NCBI GenBank assembly: GCA_037447655.1
Contig: JBBHKE010002794.1
Location: 126,001 to 186,000 of the forward strand
Direction: 5' to 3'
Source: Zygnema cylindricum
Lineage: Eukaryota; Streptophyta; Zygnematophyceae; Zygnematales; Zygnemataceae
DNA: 60,000 nucleotides
The notes below the pieces were generated by a model. It worked only from the letters and a program-made list of their open reading frames with translations, was not told the origin of the DNA and searched no databases. Below, one piece after another: positions 22,397 through 33,433 of this stretch (positions within the stretch are counted from its first letter, which is position 1; each line of letters starts with the position of its first letter). The position numbers and the translations under genes are program-made.

Positions 22397-24153
22397 ATAA
22401 GTCTACTAGCTACCGTTGGCTTATCGGACAACAGGAACCAGGATCAAATCTTGGATTTGAGATCTCACCTTTTAGTAAATAAGCTACCTATTCGTAAATC
22501 AACTGGTCTTTTTCCCATAAACCTCTGGATAGCCTAGGTAGCCATGGCTCTAGCTTCCTCTCCAACTTCTCAGTGACTGCGACAAGTGTGGGAGTTGGAG
22601 AGAGAAGTTAGAGGCAGACTGCTTGGGCTTCTTTCTGTTGTTTTTGAAGATTTAGTTTCGTGCGTACATGAAATTTGGTGCGCACGCGACATTCGTGCGT
22701 ATACTTTTACGTGATATACTGTGGTGGTTCGAATGGATTTGTGGATTGGGGGGTAATTGTACGGATGAATTTAAAGTGACGTAAATGACAAATTAAGTGG
22801 CGCGGAATGCGTAATAGAAATGGACGGCGGATCGCGAAGCGATCCGACTTTGAAATATTCGAAGTGTTTGAAAATGTACGTTGGCCGTACGAAATATAAT
22901 GCGACATGCACATTAATGAAAAGGACACCGCCGGTACGGCGTATCAATTTTGGACAGTTGTACTTTTATTTGGTCAGCGGCATTTATGGCGAAGTACGTA
23001 GTAACGGTACGGACTAATTTGGATGGTTTGACGAGGTTTCGACAAGTGGATTTTCATGACCACGCGGCGCGACATCAAGGGTGCCGATTAAGAGCGACGG
23101 ACGACGAATATAGGCAGCCGAGATTTTTTATGAAGTGGTGACGCGAAATCGTTTCAATCACACGATATTTATATTTGGACGTTCCGGATTGTTTGACAAG
23201 TGATTCGTGGTACACGTGGAAGGCGGATGGCGTCCGCCGATATTTTCAAGGGATCTCATTATCTTTAATGACGTATTATTAGGTGGACCGTACATATGCG
23301 ATGTCGGTTCACTACGTGGAATTATCTACGAGTGACTAAGCGAGTTGTCGCTTATGACGCGTATTTTGCGGACGCGTCGGTGAAAATATTTGAAATAACA
23401 TTGTTTTGTCGTATGTGTAATAATTATTTAGTATTGATTATGACAGTTTTTATTTAGATGATCATTTAGGGTTTTGGCAGTTAAATTTGTGTGTTGTCGT
23501 ACTTGCCGACAAGTGTACGCTTATGATTGGTTGACTTTCAGGTGTACACTTACAGTTAGGATTATTTGTCGTAATAGGTTCTCATGATATAATACTACTT
23601 AGTAGAAGGTACGTTGGCTATTTTGTCATGTAGCAATTCGTTCACAGCTCACAAGTGTATATATAGGAATGAGCTTTGTTAGGAATAAATAATCAATGCT
23701 GGTTAGTAAAGTGGGGACCGAAGATGTAGACTTTTAGGGTTGCCGATTAGGTCATGCATTTTGAATGATATAATGATTATACTTTGATTATACTCTTGTT
23801 TATGTGTGATGCATTTGTTTTTATTATTTATTTATGTTATTTTATATATGTTTGATATGCATTGTTTATGCATTTGTCCTAGGGTTTGTTTATGTCGATT
23901 ATTCCATCAAACCTTAGATGTTGTCATAGGGTTTATTTATGTTGATTATTCCATGAAACCCTAAATGTTGTTTGTTGCGTCTGTGTACGCATATGGAGGA
24001 TGCGTTTCATATGATTGTTGGTCGACCTATTTTTGCTTAGCTTTTTGCATGATAGTTTGGGTCGCTTCTGCGGTCTATTTTAGACCAAAGAACAACACTT
24101 TCTGCATTTCATTTTAGACCTAGAAAATACTAAAAGAACCATCATTTTCTACA
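22397..24153 (-). repeat. E6 3' LTR, truncated and split by a solo LTR
   Basis: 22397-22635 and 24103-24153 align with 29275-29566 of the E6 5' LTR (shared CCGTTGGCTTATCGGAC, CTGGATAGCCTAGGTAGCC and the final TAGAAAATACTAAAAGAACC). The left two thirds of this LTR are missing. It ends at 24153, followed by the E6 polypurine tract. An antisense tRNA-like segment is at 22397-22475. Confidence 0.87.
22636..24097. mobile_element. Solo LTR (1,462 bp) of an unrelated family
   Basis: Begins TGTTGTTTTTG and ends CAAAGAACAACA, an imperfect terminal inverted repeat with TG...CA. CTTTC at 22631-22635 and 24098-24102 is the target duplication, and the E6 LTR reads on across it. No ORF beyond about 70 codons. 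GC-rich first half with many GTACG/CGTAC motifs, AT-rich second half with a duplicated 50-bp unit (TAGGGTTT...TTATTCCAT at about 23879-23969). No partner copy occurs in the window. Confidence 0.82.
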
Positions 24154-25740
24154 CCCTTTTTATTATCTAGTCAAACTTAATTTTCAGACCACACTTCTCC
24201 TTGCAGAAAAATAGCTTAGGGGAAGGCACAGGTTTGGTCATCATATCTGCTACCATCTTCCTATCTAGTGGGTATCTAAACTGATTATTTTATTTTCTAC
24301 TTTCTCTCTAACAAAGCTAATTCTAATGTCCATGTGTTTGGCTTTAAATTGATGTTTAGGATTGGCAGAAATAGAGATTGCTGCATGATTATCACAAAAA
24401 AAAAATTTTGCATCACTCTTAAGGTAACCAAGGTCACCAAGCAAAGACTTGACCCACATCATTTATTTTATAGCAGAGCAAAAGACCATATACTCAGCCT
24501 CCATGGTGGACTGGGCAATAACCTATTGTTGTTTGCTACTCCAACAGCAAGCCCCATCACCGACATATAATAGATATCTAGAAGTATATCCCCTCATCGG
24601 AGCATCACCATAATTGGCATCACTCCAAGTAGAGATGCCAGTATTCTCCCCACCCAAATGGAAACATAGATCCCTAGTTCCTATCAAATATCTAAGGACT
24701 CTCTTAGCTGCCTCCCAATCCTTTTTACTGGAAGCATTTAGATTTCTACTCAGTACTCCTACAGCTGCAGCTAAATCGGGGTGGGTGTAATTCATAAAAT
24801 AGATTAGGCTTCCCACTACTTGCCTGTAAAGAATAGCCTGCATTAACTTATGTTCTTCAGGACTTAATTCCTCGTCTAAGACTATGACTCTTTCATCCTC
24901 ACTCCCCTCACTTCCCTTCTTTAACTCCATTGGAGTTGTACAACTATTAGTTTTATCTATCTAAAATTTTCCAATATGTTCCCTATTGCTTCCTTTTGAG
25001 TCAATCTTATAATCTTTCTTTCTCAGGCTCATTCTACTTGAATTCCCAAAATATATTTTGCCTCCCCCATATCCTTCATTTCAAATCTCCCCTTAAGATC
25101 GATTTTCAATTTATTATTTTTTTCCTTTGATTTACTTAAATCAAGCAATCATCAACATAAATTGTAATAAATATAGCACTTTTCTCATCTTCAAAAACAT
25201 ATATTGGGTGATCTGAGGTAATCGAGATATATCCCAGACAGGTAAGAAACTCATAAAGCTTCTTATTCCACTGTCGAGGCGCTTGTTTCAAACCATAAAG
25301 AGATTTAATCAGCCGGCATACCTTACTCTCCTCTCCTTCCTCCACAAATCCTTCGGGTTGTCGCATGAAGATCTTCTCTTCCAATTCTCCATGCAAAATG
25401 GCTGTCTTCATGCCCATCTGGTGCACCTCTATGTCTTGTGCTGTTGCCAGACTGAGAAGTATGCGGACGGAGGGAAATTTGATGACCGAGGCAAAGGTTT
25501 CCTCGAAGTCGATTCTTTTTTTCTGTGTAAATCATTTTGCCACTAATCAGGCTTTGCAACGCTCAACGGTGTTATCCGTGTTCAGTATTAATTTGAAAAC
25601 CCACTTACAATCGATTGGTTTTTCAGTTAGGTGGACTATCCATCAGCTCCCAAGTATTGGCTGCCATAATTGAGGCCATCTCCTCATTGATGGCTGTCTT
25701 CCACCGGTTCTTTTCTAGACAAATCATCGCTTCTCCCTAT
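24154..25740 (-). pseudogene. E6 reverse transcriptase and RNase H
   Basis: RT pieces: M-A-S-I-M-A-A-N-T-W-E-L near 25660; 25426-25136 with R-Q-P-E-G-F-V-E-E-G, L-Y-G-L-K-Q-A-P-R-Q-W-N-K-K-L-Y and I-Y-V-D-D. RNase H pieces: 24930-24523 with YRQVVGSLIYFMN, T-W-S-D-A-N-Y-G-D-A-P and C-C-W-S-S-K-Q-Q; 24462-24265 with F-F-C-D-N-H-A-A-I. Multiple frameshifts. Standard copia order; inactive. Confidence 0.87.
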
Positions 25741-26996
25741 GTCTGAGGTTAATTTTGATGAGATAGTTTTGTTACCTTGTTATTAACATGTTTTTCTTGC
25801 AATCTTTGGCAACTTCTCCTTCCCCCATCAAAATCTGTGGCCGGAATAGATGGTTCTCGTGGGTTCTATCGAACAATCTCAGCTATTCCCCTGTCCTTTG
25901 ATTCCGAATCAATTTCCACCATGTCTTCCGCTTCGGGTAGAGTGTTAACTGGAGTTTCTACAGCCATGTCTTTTTCTGTCTTATTTGTACCTGCAAGAAT
26001 GTCATATTCTCTAAAACCTAGATAGTTAGGAAGCTCAAAGTCATCATAATTTTCTGATTCAAATCTGATTTTTACTGACTTTGTATACTTGAAGGGATCC
26101 ACAAACTTTCCTTCATCCACAACTACTAGATGCATTACTAAGATTATATCTTCCCTTTTTAAATCATAAACTGTATATCTTTTAACATCCTCATCATATC
26201 CTAATAAGTATCACGGTTTTCTTTTCGGATCTAGCTTCTAATTACACCGATCTGTATCTAGACTGAATACTTGACTGCCGAAAACCTTTAAGTGAGATAT
26301 GTCTAGTTTCCGCCCACTCCATCTCTCATAAGGTGTTTGACCTTTTATAGCAGAAGTAAATACTCTATTTTTTAGGTAATTAGCACAAGTCATTGCTTCT
26401 GCCCAAAACCTTTTTCCTATCTTCTTATCCGACAACATACTTCTAACACTATCACTTAGTGTCCTATTTAATCTTTCAGCTACACCATTCTTTTCCGCGT
26501 TTTCTGCAACTGTCTTTTGGTGTTAGACTCCATCTTCCCTCTGAAAATCTTCAAACTAGTTAAAAGTATACTCTCAACCATTGTCACTCCTTACTCTCTT
26601 GATTGGAGTTTCATTGAGTTTTTCGCTCCATGCTTTATATTGTCTCAAACAATCTTGAACTTCAGACTTTTTTTTCAAAATTTACACCCTGGAATATCGA
26701 GACCAATTATCAATGAAAGTCATCATAAATCTTTTCCCCTCCGGTGGGGGCACTTTGGCCGGTCCCCAAATATCTGTGTGTACTAAATCTAGATTTTTTT
26801 CTCTCTAATAGGTGGCTATTTCGGGAAAGGGTAATCTGTGTGCTTTACCTTGAGCACATCCACTACAATCACTAAGATTCTCACTCTCACTGAACTGAAT
26901 CCCTTCTACCACTCCCATCTTTTTCATCTCTCTTAACTTATCGAGATTCACATGCCCGAACCTCTTATGCCACATCGTTATATCATGAACACCAGC
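25741..26996 (-). pseudogene. E6 integrase and linker
   Basis: Linker at 26135-25866 (D-E-G-K-F-V-D-P-F, E-L-P-N-Y). Integrase at 26438-26238 (M-L-S-D-K-K-I-G-K-R-F-W-A-E-A, C-A-N-Y-L-K-N-R, L-K-V-F-G-S-Q-V-F-S-L-D). Core from about 26480 to 26790 with S-D-N-G followed by a stop. Zinc domain near 26860-26980. No intact frame. There is no TIR insertion at the site where E3 carries one. Confidence 0.84.
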
Positions 26997-28521
26997 TTAA
27001 TAAAGTTTCTTCTTTTCATTACTTAAAACTAGCCTAAACATCCCTTGGCTACCTTTTTCAGCAGTGAAATAGACTTCCTCCTCAAAACTAGCAGTAAAGA
27101 CTCCTTTCCTAGTGCTAGTATCAAAGCCCTTATCATCTAATACATATGTAGAGATGAGGTTTTTGTATAGCTTCTGAATAAACAATACATTGGAGAATGT
27201 AACTATGGATGTCTTTCCTTCTACCAATACATTCAAATCTACCGATCCTACAAAAGTAGTAGTGACTATCCTCCCATCCCCGTATTCCTTCTCTACGGTG
27301 GGAATCTTTCTTATCTTAGGGAACATTTGTTTATCCTTACACATGTGCATGAAGGCACATGAATCTACAATCCAGCCTGCTTCACCTTTCAATCCAGTGA
27401 AAGCACATTTCTGCTTTCGGGAATTTCAACCTCGTTTGTCGCTTCCAACTCCTCATCCAATACGAGCTCATCGTCCTCGTCTTTGGATTCCACCTCATGT
27501 ACCTGTGTTAGAAGGGCCTTTTTCTTTCCTCTCGGGGGTCCACCGGTCTGCCCCTCCTTTAACCAAAGCTCAGTTAGCTTAGTGCACTCCGCGATATAGT
27601 GCCCAGGTTTCTTACAAAAATGACATAAACCCTTGGGAGCCATTGGTTCGAACTCGACAGTCTGATTTTTCTGCTCCCCCACTACGTAATTTTTGACAGG
27701 TCTGCGAGAATCCTTGTTCCTCTAATCGGTCCCAGCTGCGAAGGCGTGCCCACTCTTTCCTCCCTTTCAGATCTCAATCGTATTCTCCCGAACGAGAACC
27801 ATTCCTACCACTGAGTTCTATATTCACCTTGAGTCCGGCAAGTCCTGCACACGATTGACTATGTTCTCGAACTCATCGAGTAACTTCATCAGTAAACAGT
27901 TAACATTTTCCTTTTCACTAAATTCTTTTCCAACACTCTCTAACTCCATGAAAAGTGTAGCAAGCTCATTGCAAAAATCCAACATCTTCCCCCCTTTGTA
28001 TACATACTCATTAATTTTCTAATCAGCTAATTGTTGTTGTTAAATCGTACCACTTCTGTACATCTCTATGAGAGCCATCCAAAGATCAGATGCCCTTTCT
28101 ACCTGCAATTCAGGACATGCAAGCCCTTGAGTAAGATGGCGAAGGATGAAGTGCTTAGCCGCATTTTGTTGAAGTCCCAGGTATCAGTATCATTCTAGTC
28201 GTTTCTTGGAATAGGTGACATATATGCCGAACTAGTTGCTATTGGTGTGGTTTTCTCCTTCTCCTTTCCTTTGTCCACCACCTCCCCTTTTTTTGTCCCC
28301 TTTGTTGAAGATGGATCTGTTTTCTTGGTGAATCTGCCTGCTATAAACCTTGGAGGGATTCTAAGACCTGATCGAGGCCCCACTCGTCCACTCAATATCC
28401 CCCAAAACCTTTTCTCGCATAAAGCTCCTGGCATCATACTTTCCTAGTATATGAAGCCAGTTCCATTAAAGATGGGTACCCTAGAGGGTGGGCTTATAAC
28501 CTGCAACTTTGCGACCTCTAT
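26997..28521 (-). pseudogene. E6 gag and protease
   Basis: The start position (28521-28519, 20 nt inside the LTR) is ATA instead of ATG. Gag is in pieces down to 27389 with the knuckle CHFCKKPGHYIAEC. The protease reads W-I-V-D-S-C-A-F (27392-26997), so the D-S-G triad is D-S-C. The basic/acidic linker matches E1 and E3. Confidence 0.86.
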
Positions 28522-29566
28522 AGATCCTCAGAATGGACAACTTCCGAAAGACTCTAGGATAACCCTAACCCCTTTTTGTTTCAGCAAGAATAAATGCCAC
28601 CATGGCTGACAAAAACTTTGACCACCTTCACCCTTGTGAAGGGATGTATCCCTTGAGTGGATAGCAAAAATAATCTTTGAATTTGCTCCCCTGAGCAGTA
28701 AGTTATGGAGGGTCGAAGTTGACCTTTTGTACATAAAATCTCTGGGAGAGAGGGTCCTATCTACCAAATTTTTCTAAGTCCTATCTCTCTCTGAAATCTA
28801 TCTACTGATGTACGACACAAATCATATTACACTGTCATACACAAAAGTATAGCTGTCGATGTACTTTCTGTACGAATATTTTACGACATGGCCTAAATGT
28901 CGACACATGTCGTATGCGGATTCGGTCCTTTAATCCCCAAAGATGCCGCGATCAAATGTATTTGTGCCACGTGTCATCCGATGTGGCGATGACCACAAAC
29001 CGCCGAGATTCTCTTCTACAATCTCTACATTCTTCTTGGCCGTCCGATTGAATGCAAATTTCAATCGTAGCCGTCATAAATATTTGCGTTGTATTTGTTT
29101 CGTTTAAAGAAACATTTGCGCCGTGCTCGTTTCTTATCCATACCGTAATTTGTACTTTTACATAACAGAATCTATGTCTCCCATAAACAGTTGCCTTTAA
29201 ATGAATTATCCTACGTGGTAACATTTAAATAACTAACAAGCCCTATAGAATGTAACTCTAGTCATAGACCTAATGGATAAGTCTACCGGCTACCGTTGGC
29301 TTATCGGACGGCAGGTACCAGGATCAAATCCTGGATTGGACATCTCCCCTTTTAGTAAATAAACTACCTATTAGTAAATCAACTAGTCTATTTCGCGTAA
29401 ACCTCTGGATAGCCTAGGTAGCCATGGCTCTAACTTCCTCTCCAACTTCTCAATGACTGCGACAAGTGTGGGAGTTGGAGAGAGAAGTTAGAGACAGACT
29501 GTCTTGGCTTGTTTCTGCATTTCATTTTAGACCTAGAAAATACTAAAAGAACCATCAATTTTTACA
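28502..29566 (-). repeat. E6 5' LTR (1,065 bp)
   Basis: TG at 28502 next to a decayed primer binding site (GGGCTTATAACC), TTTACA at 29566. Aligns along its length with the E1 and E3 LTRs. Antisense tRNA-like segment at 29262-29342 (GGTACCAGGATCAAATCCTG). Confidence 0.92.
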
Positions 29567-30634
29567 CTTCTAAGTTCTTCCAAACAAAGACACTCCACCA
29601 TATAGTGACCCGGTTTTCCTACAAGTGGAGAAAACCCCTTTTTTCAAAGCTCCCTTTTCTTTTCCTCTCCCTCTCTTTCTACTTATTTTCTGATAAGGTT
29701 TACCTTTGTCTTTCTTACTCTCATCACGCTTCCGCTCGTCACCGCTATTCTTCTCATCAAGCTTCCGCTCGTCACCGCCTTTCTTCTCATCACGCTTTCG
29801 CCAGTCACCACCAAATGTTAGTGAATTCACCCTATTACTTCCCCTACAATGCTCCAAAGTGCTTTCCCTCACAAGAGTTATCCCCATTGTAATGCTCCAA
29901 GTCCATGAGGAGCCATCCATTCACTGCATACGGTAAATGATGTCTTTGTACTCATATAGGAGTTTCATGATTAGTGTATTAATCTTTCTCTCCTCAGATT
30001 CAACATATCCCGCACTAGGAACCTCAACATATAAGGCAGCAATATCATTGCAAAACTCTATTATGCTACCGCCTTTATAAACATAGGCCTCTATTTCCTG
30101 TTTTACTAACTGATGCCTTTGTGTAGTCTCACTTTTATAAATATAAATTAGTGTTTCCCAGATTTTTAAAGACTTGGTTAGATTTAGAAGAGTGATAGTT
30201 ATGGACTTAGACACATATCTAAGTATGAGATGTTTGCTATACTGTTTATATATTCCCAAATTTTTCTATCATTTTTTTCAGTTTTTGGTTCAGTTATAAC
30301 CTCCTCAAGTGGAACTGTAGCCGAGAGCCTAGCTCCCCTCACCAACGGTGTCCCTTTATCCTTCTCCCCTTTTCCCCCTTCCACGGTTTTGATTTTCCCT
30401 TCACCTTCCATTGCATCCTTACTCCGTTTGGTTTTCTGGAAAGCCTCAATTATTCGCCATAGTGAGTTCCTCGAAAGCGCGGTGGCGGACACCTCACATT
30501 TCCCAAACAATTCCCTATAAGTTCTTTTCGAAAAGCAATCCGTCCATCGTAAACTCCCAATAAGTAAAGTGTGTTCCATCAAACATAGGCACCCTAGATA
30601 GTGGGCCTATAACCTTTAATTCCAAGGGCTCCAT
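29567..30634 (-). pseudogene. Family C gag (E5, right copy)
   Basis: The start ATG at 30634-30632 is inside the LTR (M-E-P-L-E-L-K-V-I-G-P). Then M-F-D-G-T-H-F-T-Y-W-E-F-T-M-D-G, a Gag core at 30259-29921 (Y-V-Y-K-G-G-S-I-I-E-F-C-N-D-I-A-A-L-Y), charged repeats D-E-R-K-R-D-E around 29690-29810 and a knuckle beginning near 29640. Frames broken at several points. The C-terminal 320 bp duplicate the content of 18451-18775. It is cut by E6 at 29566. Confidence 0.82.
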
Positions 30635-31754
30635 TGCCACACAAAATTCATAGGTCCAAAAAAGATAATCTAGAAAGTGCCGACTCCAAGTTTATATAAA
30701 CCGAAATGATTGACCGCTTGACAATCATAACCCCATTATAGCTTCACCCATGTGAAATAAAACTTTTTGTGTGCTCAGGTCCACCACAGAATGCAAAGTT
30801 AGAATATGAGTTTCGGATAACATTCCCCACTTTGACTTTCCTTTATAAATACATCCAACCTGGGAGGCAAACACTCTGACTGATTACACCCCTGTGTAGC
30901 ATGGACTCCCCTGAGTCCGCAGCAAAAAGAAACATTGAAAATGGTCAACTAAATGAGTTGATATTAAATGGCAAAGTCTACCAATTTATACAGATGCTCT
31001 CTGGGAGGGAGGTGGCTACCTATCAAAATATTATAAGTTCTAAAACTCCTCTCTAAGCCCCCTAGTATTGAGGTCAAAACAATTATATGACTGTACCGTA
31101 CAAGAAAGTAGAGGTGCCGGAGTACTTTCTGTACGTTCCTTGTACGGCATCGCCATAATGTGACATTTGTCACATCCGGACTTATCATCTCGCGTCTCGC
31201 AGATCTCGCAATCCTCTAGCGCATTTCTATGTGTCATCTGGAGTGGCGGCGCCAAAAAACACCAAGGTCGCCATTCCGGAATCTCGGCTCGCACCACGGC
31301 CGTCGATTCAAATCGACTTTTTTATTTGGACCGTCAAAACAAATGTCCGTACTATTTGTTTCTTCTGGTACTTAAGGTAGAACTCATTCTATGTTATAAA
31401 TTCCATTAACCTAGTTAAATGGAAATCTTTATTTTAATCCGTTCAAATATACATCAAACCCTATACATGTTAGCATAAGTTTTAGACTTAACGGACAAAG
31501 CTATCGGCTACGAGTGATTTGAAGGATGGTACGTACCAGGATCAATTCCTAGGTCTGTCAAGTACCATTTCGGTAAATATACCTAATTTACTCCCTATCT
31601 TCTCTAGAGGACCTGGCAAGCCATGGCTCTATCTCCCTATCCAACCTTCAGTGACTACAACAAGTGTGGGGGCTTGGAGAAGGGAGTTAGAGGCAGACTG
31701 CCTCTGCCTTTTTCCTATTCTAATACAAACCTAGTAAATACACAAATTTCAACA
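30615..31754 (-). repeat. E5 5' LTR (1,140 bp)
   Basis: Same length as 16420-17559. The first base pair is TT instead of TG, next to a decayed primer binding site (GGGCCTATAACC). Ends CAACA at 31754 before AATTG. Antisense tRNA-like segment near 31480-31562. Confidence 0.92.
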
Positions 31755-32408
31755 AATTGTACCCTTCTTAACATAGCAGCAACTGTAGGAGTCTTAAGTA
31801 GAAGCTTGAATGACCCTAAGAAGAAAGACTGTGAATCAGCCAAGAGGCAGTACTTGGTAAGAACAAGAGATTTATGGTTGCATTTGGGAGGGGATAATAA
31901 TGACATCACCACTTGGAGTGATGCCTGTTATGGGGATGCTCCGATGAGGAGGTGTACTTCTGGGTATGTGTTGTATGTTGGAAATGGGGCTTGTTGTAGG
32001 AGCAGCAAGCAACAAAAGGTTATTGCTTAGTCCACCATGGAAGCTGAGTATATGGTCTCTTGTTCCACTATGGAGGCTGAGTATATGGCCTCTTGTTCAA
32101 TTGTGAAAGAATTAATGTCTGTCAAATCTTTGCTTCAAGAACTTGGCTATATAAAGGATGGAGTGCAAAAGATTTTTTGTGAAAATCAAGCTGCAATTGT
32201 AATTGTAGCAAATCAAAAACATAACTTTAAAGCAAAGCACATGGATATCAGACTGAGCTTTGTTAGGGAAAAGGTTGAAAACAAAATCATAAGTTTGGAA
32301 TATAGACTAGATGGGGAGGTGGTAGTAGATATGATGACAAAACCAGTGCCTTCCCGTAAGTTAATATTTTGCAGAGAGGAGTGTGGATTAAAACAAAAGA
32401 TAGATTAG
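31755..32408 (+). pseudogene. E4 RNase H, right piece
   Basis: Continues the RT from 16419: T-L-L-N-I-A-A-T-V-G-V-L-S-R-S-L, T-T-W-S-D-A-C-Y-G-D-A-P, G-N-G-A-C-C-R-S-S-K-Q-Q, then a TAG at 32028. The motif S-T-M-E-A-E-Y-M-(V/A)-S-C-S occurs twice in a row (32031-32100), a 42-bp tandem duplication of the catalytic Glu region. The third catalytic Asp is Glu (F-C-E-N-Q-A-A). It ends with D-M-M-T-K-P-V-P and a stop at 32406-32408. Confidence 0.9.
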
Positions 32409-32421
32409 AAAATAAGGGGAA

Positions 32422-33433
32422 TATTGAAATAATGTATTTTAAAAGGTCTATCTTAAATAATAATAAAAGGAAAAGAAAAGGAACACAGCTAGTGCAGCTT
32501 GCCTCTTGCCCCACTCTCCAAGTCCCCACACTTGCCGCAGTCATTAAATAATGGATAAGGAGAAAGAGCCATGGTTGCCTTTGCTTTCTAGGAGACAGAC
32601 ATCATAAACAGTTCTCCTTTCCAAAAGGTGGCCGCCGCAACTAGGATTGATCCGGGTAACTACCGTCCATCAGCGCAGTCGGTAGCCAATATTTTTGTCC
32701 TGTAGTCTAGAACCAGAGCTGTGATTTATGGGGTGTGTTACGTATTTAAACATGTACACAAAGGTGATTTCATTTAACTAGGGAAATAGACGTAGGAACA
32801 TAGATTCAGTTGTACGAAATGTACCCAACGAAACAAATGATACGGATATTTGTTTCAACGGCTTGTATCAAAAACCGATATCCAATCGGACGTCCATGGA
32901 GCAAGCCGACATCGCGGAATGGTCGCTTTCGCGGTTTGCGGTCACTATCACACTGGATGACACGTGGCAGTATCTCATTGACTTCCGGTATCTCCGAGAC
33001 GCATCTCAACGAATGTGGATGTGACATGCGTCACCTTTATGGCCATGTTGTACAATGGCTATACAGAAAGTACTCCGGCACCTGTACTTTTGTGTACTGC
33101 ACAGTCCCTGTGATTGGTGCCGTACTTTAGTAGAAGGGGGTTTAGAGAGGGGTTTAGGACTTAGGAATTTTAGAGGTAGTCGCCCTTCATTGTGAAGGCT
33201 TTTGTATTTATAGGCCATCTTTGGCCAAACATAACTTACTGCTCAAGGGAGCAAATAGAGATATTCTTTTTACGTCTGACTCAGGGGAGTCTAGCTTTCA
33301 CAGGGGTGAAGCTGGTCAAAACTCTTGCTTGACCGTGTGCTTTATATTTGGTGTTAAAGTCAGTGGCGCAAATATTATCCTAAAGGCTTCATATAGGCTG
33401 GAAATTTTGTGGGCAATGGGTCACAGAATTACA
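32422..33433 (+). repeat. E4 3' LTR (about 1,012 bp)
   Basis: Starts TATTGAAAT directly after the polypurine tract AAAATAAGGGGAA and ends CACAGAATTACA. The order of blocks is as in the E2 LTR, but it is strongly diverged, consistent with E4 being the oldest member of the nest. tRNA-like segment (antisense) near 32640-32715. The right end marks the edge of the nested pile. Confidence 0.82.

Larger units (their letters stand above)
24103..29566 (-). mobile_element. E6: family A copia element inside E5
   Basis: Right to left: 5' LTR (29566-28502), gag, protease, integrase, RT, RNase H, polypurine tract (24154-24170), remnant 3' LTR. The right flank (29567) is family C gag of E5. The left flank is rearranged, so no target duplication can be scored. 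Every gene is interrupted, the start codon and the primer-binding-site ATG are both ATA, and the protease has a changed active site. Confidence 0.9.
16420..31754 (-). mobile_element. E5: family C non-autonomous copia element, outer limits
   Basis: Two LTRs of exactly 1,140 bp (16420-17559 and 30615-31754) bracket this span. AATTG at 16415-16419 and 31755-31759 is the target duplication, and the host RT reads through from one side to the other. Own internal sequence: 17560-18775 (RNase H-like, Gag knuckle) and 29567-30614 (Gag). Between them lie E6, a solo LTR, a Ty3 fragment and unassigned DNA. The two internal pieces overlap in content by about 320 bp, so a duplication or recombination has occurred. 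Confidence 0.85.
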
